Shown one piece after another: positions 58,401-64,000 of a stretch of DNA of 64,000 nucleotides. The notes below the pieces were generated by a model. The model did not search any database, had not been told where the DNA came from, and saw only the letters and a list, made by a program, of their open reading frames with translations. The stretch is from assembly GCF_900240975.1 (NCBI RefSeq), contig NZ_LT968775.1:434001-498000 (forward strand), in the 5' to 3' direction. Source of the DNA: Mycobacterium sp. 4858 (GTDB lineage: Bacteria > Actinomycetota > Actinomycetes > Mycobacteriales > Mycobacteriaceae). The number at the start of each line of letters is the position of its first letter. The stretch's first letter is position 1. A program made the position numbers and the translations under genes.

Positions 58401-58978
58401 GGGGCACCTCGCTCGCCGGATACGTTGTGCCACAACGGCCGGTCGTCGAGGACGCCGAGAAGGCATCGTTCGCATCGGAGGTCCGCGCCGCGATCGGCGC
58501 GGCGCTGCCGGGCTACATGATGCCGTCGTCGTTGACCGTCCTTGACGCGCTCCCCAAGACCGAGTCGGGCAAGCTGAACCGGCCCGGGCTGCCGCGACCG
58601 GCGGTCAGCACCAGCGGACAGACGGAACCGTCGCGCACCGACACCGAACGCGCGCTGGCCAAGGTGTTCGCCGAGCTGCTGTCGACGCCCGAGGTGGGTC
58701 GCTTCGACGACTTCTTCGCGCTGGGCGGTGACAGCATCCTGTCGGTGCAGCTGGCCTCGCGGGCGCGAGCCGCCGGCCTGGCGGTCAGTCCGCGGATGAT
58801 CTTCGAGAACCCGACGGTGCAGCAGCTGGCGGCCGCTCTCGACGCATGGGGCGAGAACGGAAATGAGGCCGAGCCGGCCGACGCCCGGTTCGAGCCGATG
58901 AGCGCATCCGGGCTGTCGGCCGAGGATCTCGCCGCCGTGACGCAGCTGTGGTCGTCGTCGCGCGACGGTACGCCATGA
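52427..58978 (+). CDS. mbtE: Bimodular NRPS, C-A-PCP-C-A-PCP
   Basis: 2183 residues, about 500 more than I remember for M. tuberculosis MbtE. Module 1: condensation (AHHVAWDD near 180), adenylation ([11 protein letters not shown] near 625; FDVS with anchor Asp674; NFYGPTE) and PCP Ser1021 in LGGHSL. Module 2: condensation ([10 protein letters not shown] near 1207), adenylation ([11 protein letters not shown] near 1706) and PCP Ser2103 in LGGDSI. In the second A domain the anchor Asp is Glu1755 (FLEGG) and A5 reads NNIGSTE instead of NxYGPTE, though the catalytic Lys region SGKLN remains. Module 1 probably loads the acylated hydroxylysine; the substrate of module 2 is unclear. Confidence 0.9.
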   Translation: MTDTTGTRARLDDERLEILRRKIAERGLGRPAVETPAASRQRPRMSAGQHRMWFVQSVDPDSALLNVCVSYRITGPVDPGRLRRAVDAVAARHPVLHTTYAVGADGDPYPVLREELRPEWADHDLSGLSDQARRLRLDVLAQRDFRRPFDLAEDSPLRVTVARLSADELMLLITAHHVAWDDASWTPFFADLTRAYTDPDAFDDQPASAAPPPDDAADPAADTQYWRPLMANLPEPLELPGPNGSVVPSTWRAQRATARLPRATVDRAAALARETGATPYMVLMAAFAALVHRYTQSTDFLVAAPVLNRDVGTESAIGYYGNTVVLRLRPEPHQTFRQLLAQTRDSAVGAFAHSRADLEWLVRESNPDRRHGADRMTRVSFGQREPEGAGFCPPGVRCERGELRGHFNQLPLSFMVELDRAANGPSGGLVEAEYLVEVLDQRLVDQLLRHYAVLLDDALRNPDAALSACALMDADDAEWLRRASTGEDFETPAATLPELVTRRAGLSPEAVAVVYEGRQYTYREIDEESNRLAHWLIERGIGTEDRVAVLLGKSPELVITALGVLKAGAVYLPVDPTYPEDRLTFILADAGAELVLREPVTGLSRYPASAPAELVRPLSPQNTAYLIYTSGSTGLPKGVPVPHAPIAEYFVWFGDEYRVDETDRLLQVASPSFDVSMGEIFGTLIMGARLVIPRPDGLRDIGYLTELLSREGITSMHFVPSLLGLFLSLPGVGQWRTLRRVPIGGEALPGEIADKFHATFDALLYNFYGPTETVVNCTSYPVEGAQGTRVVPIGRPKINTQVHLLDNALRPVPAGVIGEIYIGGTHVAHGYHGRPGLTAERFVADPFTPGRRLYRSGDLARRNADGDIEFVGRADEQVKIRGFRIELGEVAAAISVDPSVGQAVVLAMDLPRLGKSLVGFVTPAQGGGPETVEVERIRARVAAALPDYMTPAAYVTLDEIPITAHGKIDRAALPQPQIAAAAEYRDPTTATERRVAALFSALLGHDRVGADDSFFDLGGHSLVATKLVTAIRSECGVELGIRDVFELPTVGLLAERLDQLSSGGLRPSRPKLIATAHDEPMPLSASQLRSWFAYRVDGPSWVNNIPFAAKLTGPWDIEALIAAVGDVVARHEILRTSYVEVDGVPHQVVGPAGEVSVRRATGPDDAWLQRELEAERRHCFELDRELPVRVAVLDSTDNPAEHVLSLVIHHIASDHWSAGVLFADVMTAYRARRAGEVPSWAPLRVQYADYAAWQAAFLGDASGQESAVAAAQREYWTRQLAGLPEDTGLRPDFPRQPVPSGAGESVEFRIDAATRGKLAALCRELGITEFMLLQTAVAVVLHKAGGGLDVPLGTPVAGRTEAELDQLIGFFVNILVLRNDLTGNPTLRELLTRARETALAAYAHQDLPFDRVVDAVSPVRSLSRNPLFQVVVHVRDHLPATRVIEQAPVEGGQDAVCTSLDPVFDMAHADLSVNFFGTDGSGGVGYNGNLIFRTELYARTTIERLAGWLTRVVTEFANHPEQTLRGVQLTDAGERRAMLDGWSRGERAPRDRPRTIPELLRPSRTWGPGRIAVRCGDQQMDYPALHRRSDNLAELLAAHGVGPGTLVGLSTRRGLDLVVALVAIMKAGGGYFPIDPGYPTARKQFMLDDVRPPVVLATADAAANMPEVAGITVISLDDPQVRDVVHNGGAGRRELPLPHPDDPMYLVFTSGSTGTPKGAVGTHRSMTARLDWQLRHYPPKADDVRLAQASMTFLEGGMEMLAGLAAGATMILADDAEHRDPEALGDLMIRHSVAQLTAVPSLVSALIDSRPDAVRALSRLVCGGEPVGTALLQRLVSVCSGAGPELLNNIGSTETSGAVCRGRLEPPRPLVGKPVPGADAYLLDDALRPVPVGVVGELYYAGDQLARGYWKRPGLTATRFVANPYATEPGSRLYRSGDLARWTQHGLLEFVGRSDHQVQVRGFRVELGEVEAALAGVDGVAAAAARTWELRGGTSLAGYVVPQRPVVEDAEKASFASEVRAAIGAALPGYMMPSSLTVLDALPKTESGKLNRPGLPRPAVSTSGQTEPSRTDTERALAKVFAELLSTPEVGRFDDFFALGGDSILSVQLASRARAAGLAVSPRMIFENPTVQQLAAALDAWGENGNEAEPADARFEPMSASGLSAEDLAAVTQLWSSSRDGTP

Positions 58979-61900
58979 CGGCCACCAGGGACGTCGCGCC
59001 CGGCATCGAGGACGTGATGGCGCTCAGCCCGCTGCAAGAGGGCCTGTATTCGCTGACCACGCTCGCCGAATTCGGCGACGGCGACACCGCCGAGGATCCG
59101 TACGTGATCGGGATGGCCGCAGACATCTCCGGTGCGCTCGATGTCGCGCTGCTCCGTGATTGCGCGGCAAAGATGTTGGAGCGACACCCCAACCTGCGGG
59201 CCAGCTTCTTCAGCCGCGGCATCGCGCGCCCGGTGCAGATCGTGCCGTCCCGGGTCGACCTGCCGTGGCGCACCGTCGCCGCCGCGTTCGAGGATGTGCC
59301 GGCGTTGGAGGCGGCCGAACGTCGCAGGCCGTTCGACCTCGAACACGGGCCGGCAATCCGCTTCCTGTTGGTCGAACTGCCCGGCGCGCAATGGCGTTTG
59401 GTGCTCACCGCCCACCACATCGTGATCGATGGTTGGTCGTTGCCCGTGTTCGTCAACGAGATGATGATGCTGTACCGGGCCGGTGGTGACCTGTCGGCGC
59501 TGCCCGTCACCCCGCGGCCGTACCGCGATTACATCGGCTGGCTGGCGAGTCGCGATCCGGAAGCGAGCCAACGGGTCTGGCGGGAACACCTGGCCGGCCT
59601 TGCGGGCCCCACCCTGCTGTCGGCGGCGCTGGGGTCGGCGGAGGACCGGCGGACCGGGCTGCCCCGCACCACCGAACTGCGGGTGCCGGCCGCGGCCGCC
59701 GCGCGCATGGTCGAGCAGACCCGTTCCCGGGGCATCACCGTCAGCACCCTGATGCAGATGGCTTGGGCGCTGGTGTTGTCCCGGTTGACCGACACCGAGG
59801 ATGTGGTTTTCGGGGTCACGGTGTCGGGCAGGCCGCCCGAACTGGCCGGCGTGGAGACCATGATCGGTCTGTTCGTCAACACCGTGCCCATGCGGGTGCG
59901 ACTCGACCCGGCCGTCACCGTCGGCGAGCAATGCCGGGCCGTGCAGCGCGACGCCGCGCTGCTGCGCGAGCACGGCTACCTTGGACACGCGCAGCTGCGG
60001 GCACTCGCCGGGGTCGGGGAGATGTTCGACACCCTGCTGGTCTACGAGAACTTCCCATTGGACGGCCTGACCGCCGGCGCCGAATTGACCGCCGCCGGTG
60101 CGACCTTCCGGCCGTCGGCGCTGCAAACCCTGTCGCATTTCCCGATCACCGTCGCGGCCCACATGGCGGGCGACGAACTGGTGGTCCTGGTCGAGGCGAT
60201 CGACGGCGCGCTGGGCGCCGTCCCCGCCGCCGGGCTGGGCCGGCGGGTGCTCGCCACCGCCGAGCGCCTGCTGCGCGACTGGGAGCGTCCGCTGCACCGG
60301 GTCAGCGTGCTCTTCGAGGACGAGGAGGTCGCCTCGCAAGCCGGGGACGTTCCCGCCCCGGCGCCGGCCGGCATCCACACGCGCTTCGCCGACGTCGCCG
60401 CCAGTACCCCGGACAGCCTGGCAGTGAGCTGGGCGGGCGGCGCGCTGACTTACCGCGAACTGGACGCGCTCGCCAACGGCCTGGCAGCCAGGCTCGCGGA
60501 CCGCGGCGTGCGGCGCGAAACCCCGGTCGCCATAAGGCTTTTCCGCGGCCCGCAGTACATCGTCGCGATCCTCGCGGTGCTCAAGGCCGGTGGCGTGTGC
60601 GTGCCGATGGAGCCGGGGACGCCCCCCGAACGGGTGGCATCGATGCTGCGCCAATCCGGCGCGTCCCTCGTGATCGACGACCAGTGGCTCTCGGCCGGGG
60701 TATCACCCGGTGCCGACTTTCGCGCGGCCGACGTGCCGCCCGGCCAGGCGGCCTACGTCGTCTTCACCTCGGGCACCACGGGAGAACCCAAGGGCGTCAT
60801 CGGAACTCACGCGGCGGTCACGGCCTACGCCGACGACCACCTGGACAACGTGTTGCGGCCCGCGGCCGCCCGGCTGGGCCGACCGCTGCGCATCGCGCAC
60901 GCATGGTCGTTCGCGTTCGACGCCGCCTGGCAGCCGTTGGTCGCGCTGCTCGACGGCCACGCCGTGCACGTCGTGGACGAGCACACGCAGACCGACGCCG
61001 AGGCGCTGGTCGCGGCGATCGCCCAACACGGCATCGACATGATCGACACCACCCCATCGATGTTTGCCCAACTCACGTCATGCGGTTTGCTGACCAGGGT
61101 TCCGCTGGAGGTGCTGGCGCTGGGCGGCGAAGCGCTCGGCACGGCGGCCTGGGATCTGATCCGAGCCGAGTGCGCGCGCACGGGCATGACGGCCTACAAC
61201 TGCTACGGCCCCACCGAGACCACGGTCGAGGCGGTGGTCGCCGCCATCGCGGAGCACGGCGAGCCGTCGATCGGGCGGCCGACGCTGCACACCCGCGGCT
61301 ACGTGCTGGACTCGGCGCTGCGCCCGGTGCCATGCGGTGCGACCGGTGAGCTCTACCTTGGTGGCGCCCAGCTGGCCCGCGGATACCTCGGCCGGGCCGC
61401 GGAAACCGGCGGCCGATTCGTGGCCGACCCGTTCGCGGCCGGCGAACGCATGTACCGCACCGGCGATTTGGTGCGTCGGGGTGCCGGCGGAGCGCTGCAG
61501 TATGTGGGCCGCGCCGACGCGCAGGTGAAGATCCGCGGTTACCGCGTCGAGCCCGGCGAGATCGCGGCCGTCCTCGAATCGCATCCCGCCGTCCGGCATG
61601 CGGGCGTGCTGGTGCGCCGGCGGCGCGGCGTCGCGCGCCTGACCGCCTACGTCGTCGTCGCCGACGCGGCACCGCACCCGCCGTCGCCCGCCGAGCTGCG
61701 CGGCATGCTCGGCTCCCGGTTGCCGCGCTACATGATTCCGCAGCGCATCGTCACGGTCGACGAAATCCCGCTCACGGTCAACGGCAAGCTGGACGAGGCA
61801 GCGCTGAGCGCCCTCGACACCACCGAACCGGACTCCGCCCGGGCCGAGCCCGAAACCCCCACCGAAGCCGCACTGGCCGAAGTGCTTTCGGGACTGCTGG

Positions 61901-63384
61901 GACATCCCCGGGTGGATGTGGCCGCGGACTTCCTGCAGCTGGGCCTGGACAGCATCGCCGCCCTGTCGGTGGTGCAGGCGGCCCGCGCGCGGGGGATCGC
62001 CCTGCGCGCCAGGCTGATCCTCGAGTGCGCCAACATCCGCGAGCTGGCCGAGGCGATCGACTCCGAAAACCTCGCCGCGACAAACGATGTCGACGGCGGC
62101 ACCGAACCCATGCCCGTGCTCCCCAACGGCCGCTGGCTCTACGAATACGGCGAGCCGCGGCGCCTGGCGCAGACCGAGGCCATCCGGCTGCCCGACGGTG
62201 TCACCCGCGAGCATCTGGACACCGCGCTGGCGGGCATCGTGCGCGGTCACGAGGTGCTGCGCGCCCGCCGGGACCGCGCCGCGATGACCCTGGTCCCGGC
62301 GCGGACCGCCGGGATCGACCTCCTCGAAGTCGCGATCGAAGGCGACCCGCGGGCTGCCGTCCCCGGTCACGTCGCGCGGTCCGTCGACCGCCTGGACCCG
62401 GAGCGGGGAGCGCTCCTGGCCGCGGTGTGGATTCGTCCCCCGGCCGGGCCGAGCGTGCTGCTGCTGACCGCCCACGTCCTGGCGATGGACCCGGCGTCGT
62501 GGCGAGTGGTACTCGGCGAATTGGACACCGCGCTAACGGCATTGGCCACCGGTCACCCGCCCGCCCCGGTCCGGGAGCATACCGGCTACCGGCGCTGGGC
62601 CGGCGCGCTCGTCGAGCGTGCCCACCGGCTGGACACGGTGCGGTTCTGGGCCGCCCAGTCCGAGGGTGCGGATCCCGACCTCGGCGCCCGGCGGGTCGCC
62701 CCGGGTCGCGCCCGGGCCCGCGACCTGACGGTCCGCATGATGGCCGCAGACGCCGACACCACCCGCCGGCTGCTGGAGTCGGGCCTGCCGTTGCCGCACC
62801 TGTTGATCGCCGCCACTGCGGCGATGGTGACGCGGTGGCGGCGCTCCCGCCATCAGGCCACCCCGCCGCCCCTGCTGGCGCTGGAAACCCACGGGCGCGC
62901 CGACGCTCTCGTCGACGGGCCGGGCGCGCACGTCCTCGACACCGGCGACACCGTCGGACTGCTGAGTTCCATCTACCCGATCCGGGTGCCGTCGGCCGAT
63001 CCGCGCAGCGTGGGGGAGCAGCTGGCGGCCATCCCCGGCGACGGGCTGGACTACGGCCTGCTGCGCTACCTGCGCCCCGACACCGCCGAGCGCCTCGCCC
63101 CGCTGCCCGGCCCACAACTGCTGCTGAACTACCTCGGCGCCGCCCACTCCGGCGGCGGGACCGGTCTCACCCTCGAGCGCGAGCTCCTCGCCGGGGTGTC
63201 GCCGCAACCGGAGCCCGATCTGGCGGTGCGTCACGAGCTCACCATCGTGGCCGCCATGCTCACGTTCGACGGTCAGCGCGTGCTGGCCGCGCAGTGGCGC
63301 ACGCTGCCCGGCATTCTCGGCGATGCCGACGTCGCTGAGCTGCAACGCCTTTGGCTCGAATCGCTGCGGGAGACGGTGACATGA
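58975..63384 (+). CDS. mbtF: NRPS, C-A-PCP with C-terminal condensation/epimerisation-like domain
   Basis: 1469 residues. Condensation domain (HHIVIDGWS near 150), adenylation domain ([11 protein letters not shown] near 600; anchor Asp649 in FAFDAAW; CYGPTE), PCP Ser993 in LGLDSIAAL, then about 400 residues related to condensation/epimerisation domains in which the HHxxxD motif is degenerate (AHVLAMD). It adds the second hydroxylysine, and the terminal domain may catalyse the cyclisation to the caprolactam that releases mycobactin. The ATG overlaps the mbtE stop by four bases, and the stop overlaps mbtG. Confidence 0.93.
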   Translation: MTATRDVAPGIEDVMALSPLQEGLYSLTTLAEFGDGDTAEDPYVIGMAADISGALDVALLRDCAAKMLERHPNLRASFFSRGIARPVQIVPSRVDLPWRTVAAAFEDVPALEAAERRRPFDLEHGPAIRFLLVELPGAQWRLVLTAHHIVIDGWSLPVFVNEMMMLYRAGGDLSALPVTPRPYRDYIGWLASRDPEASQRVWREHLAGLAGPTLLSAALGSAEDRRTGLPRTTELRVPAAAAARMVEQTRSRGITVSTLMQMAWALVLSRLTDTEDVVFGVTVSGRPPELAGVETMIGLFVNTVPMRVRLDPAVTVGEQCRAVQRDAALLREHGYLGHAQLRALAGVGEMFDTLLVYENFPLDGLTAGAELTAAGATFRPSALQTLSHFPITVAAHMAGDELVVLVEAIDGALGAVPAAGLGRRVLATAERLLRDWERPLHRVSVLFEDEEVASQAGDVPAPAPAGIHTRFADVAASTPDSLAVSWAGGALTYRELDALANGLAARLADRGVRRETPVAIRLFRGPQYIVAILAVLKAGGVCVPMEPGTPPERVASMLRQSGASLVIDDQWLSAGVSPGADFRAADVPPGQAAYVVFTSGTTGEPKGVIGTHAAVTAYADDHLDNVLRPAAARLGRPLRIAHAWSFAFDAAWQPLVALLDGHAVHVVDEHTQTDAEALVAAIAQHGIDMIDTTPSMFAQLTSCGLLTRVPLEVLALGGEALGTAAWDLIRAECARTGMTAYNCYGPTETTVEAVVAAIAEHGEPSIGRPTLHTRGYVLDSALRPVPCGATGELYLGGAQLARGYLGRAAETGGRFVADPFAAGERMYRTGDLVRRGAGGALQYVGRADAQVKIRGYRVEPGEIAAVLESHPAVRHAGVLVRRRRGVARLTAYVVVADAAPHPPSPAELRGMLGSRLPRYMIPQRIVTVDEIPLTVNGKLDEAALSALDTTEPDSARAEPETPTEAALAEVLSGLLGHPRVDVAADFLQLGLDSIAALSVVQAARARGIALRARLILECANIRELAEAIDSENLAATNDVDGGTEPMPVLPNGRWLYEYGEPRRLAQTEAIRLPDGVTREHLDTALAGIVRGHEVLRARRDRAAMTLVPARTAGIDLLEVAIEGDPRAAVPGHVARSVDRLDPERGALLAAVWIRPPAGPSVLLLTAHVLAMDPASWRVVLGELDTALTALATGHPPAPVREHTGYRRWAGALVERAHRLDTVRFWAAQSEGADPDLGARRVAPGRARARDLTVRMMAADADTTRRLLESGLPLPHLLIAATAAMVTRWRRSRHQATPPPLLALETHGRADALVDGPGAHVLDTGDTVGLLSSIYPIRVPSADPRSVGEQLAAIPGDGLDYGLLRYLRPDTAERLAPLPGPQLLLNYLGAAHSGGGTGLTLERELLAGVSPQPEPDLAVRHELTIVAAMLTFDGQRVLAAQWRTLPGILGDADVAELQRLWLESLRETVT

Positions 63385-64000
63385 GCAGACTTGCGATCCT
63401 GGGCGCGGGAGCCAAGGCGGTCGCCGTGGCGGCCAAGGCGTCCGTGCTGCGGGACATGGGCGTCGACGCCCCCGAGGTGGTCGCGGTCGAACGGATCGGT
63501 GTCGCGGCCAACTGGCAGGCCAGCGGCGGCTGGACCGACGGAGCGCACCGGCTGGGCACCAGCCCGGAAAAGGACGTCGGGTTTCCGTACCGGTCCGCGC
63601 TGGTCCCCCGCCGCAACGCCGAACTCGACGAGCGGATGACCCGCTACAGCTGGCAGTCCTACCTGATCGCGACGGCGGCGTTCGCCGAGTGGATCGACCG
63701 GGGCCGGCCGGCCCCGACTCATCGCAAGTGGAGTCAATACCTGGGCTGGGTCGCCGACCAGATCGGCCTCGACGTCGTGCACGGCGAGGTGGAACGGCTG
63801 ACCGTCAGCGGCGACCAATGGGCCCTGCACACCCACGAGACCACCGTGCACGCGGACGCCCTGATGATCACCGGGCCTGGACAGGCCGAGAAGTCGTTGC
63901 TGCCCGGCAACCCACGGATGCTCTCGATCGCCCAGTTCTGGGACCGGGCCGCCGGTCACGACCGGATCAGCGCCGAGCGGGTGGCGGTGATCGGCGGGGG
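63381..64000 (+). CDS. mbtG: Lysine N6-hydroxylase, N-terminal part (window ends)
   Basis: The first 206 residues of a flavin-dependent N-hydroxylase, truncated by the window end. FAD motif [15 protein letters not shown] (residues 6-20, an unusual GAGAKA in place of GxGxxG, as in MbtG of other mycobacteria), substrate-region [17 protein letters not shown], and the start of the NADPH motif AVIGGG at the edge. It hydroxylates the side-chain nitrogen of the mycobactin lysines to make the hydroxamate iron ligands. ATGA overlap with mbtF places it in the same operon. Confidence 0.93.
   Translation, partial: MSRLAILGAGAKAVAVAAKASVLRDMGVDAPEVVAVERIGVAANWQASGGWTDGAHRLGTSPEKDVGFPYRSALVPRRNAELDERMTRYSWQSYLIATAAFAEWIDRGRPAPTHRKWSQYLGWVADQIGLDVVHGEVERLTVSGDQWALHTHETTVHADALMITGPGQAEKSLLPGNPRMLSIAQFWDRAAGHDRISAERVAVIGG

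Overview
The window looks like chromosomal DNA of a slow-growing nontuberculous Mycobacterium, probably near the M. avium complex. The GC-rich codon use, gene order and protein similarity match the M. tuberculosis block from holA/rpsT (Rv2413c/Rv2412) to mbtG (Rv2378c), read in the opposite orientation. The species guess is an inference from remembered sequences; no search was run.

Layout. 1-8.3 kb: holA end, rpsT, a circularly permuted ATP-grasp / alpha-E / transglutaminase operon, an RNase Z-like hydrolase, a CBS-domain protein, a MazF/PemK-like protein and lepA. 8.3-14.6 kb: three paralogous lipoproteins, a short tandem repeat, a GH15 trehalase/glucoamylase, an FAD monooxygenase and two tiny membrane proteins (64 and 25 residues). 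14.6-21.3 kb: a sulfur island with the sulfate ABC transporter subI-cysT-cysW-cysA facing the assimilatory genes nirA-cysH. Each of these two operons is preceded by an 18-codon open reading frame with consecutive Cys codons, the signature of the cysteine-responsive attenuator peptides known from mycobacteria. The nirA Shine-Dalgarno also sits in a 7-bp hairpin. 21.4-25.9 kb: hemW/hemN, two tandem SbtA-type membrane proteins and a conserved 70-residue protein.

26.3-64 kb: the mycobactin siderophore locus. mbtI (salicylate synthase) has an IdeR-box-like site at its start. mbtA (salicyl-AMP ligase) is divergent from mbtB-mbtT-mbtC-mbtD-mbtE-mbtF-mbtG, and two IdeR-box-like sites lie between mbtA and mbtB. 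The mbtB-mbtG genes are translationally coupled by 4-bp overlaps (14 bp between mbtT and mbtC). Two architectural points stand out: the MbtB thioesterase is a separate gene (mbtT), and MbtE carries two full C-A-PCP modules, so the assembly line has four adenylation domains.

Between mbtI and mbtA lies a 14.4-kb block (27.7-42.1 kb) that replaces the short mbtJ interval of M. tuberculosis. It holds an acyl-ACP desaturase, a MymA-like operon (hydrolase, SDR, ferritin-like diiron protein, Baeyer-Villiger-type flavoprotein, MerR regulator), a 13E12-type HNH protein, a cluster of two condensation-fold acyltransferases and a multi-pass membrane protein, and a DinB-like/TetR pair with a near-perfect 40-bp palindrome over a promoter. 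This block is the most likely place for undescribed lipid-tailoring biology.
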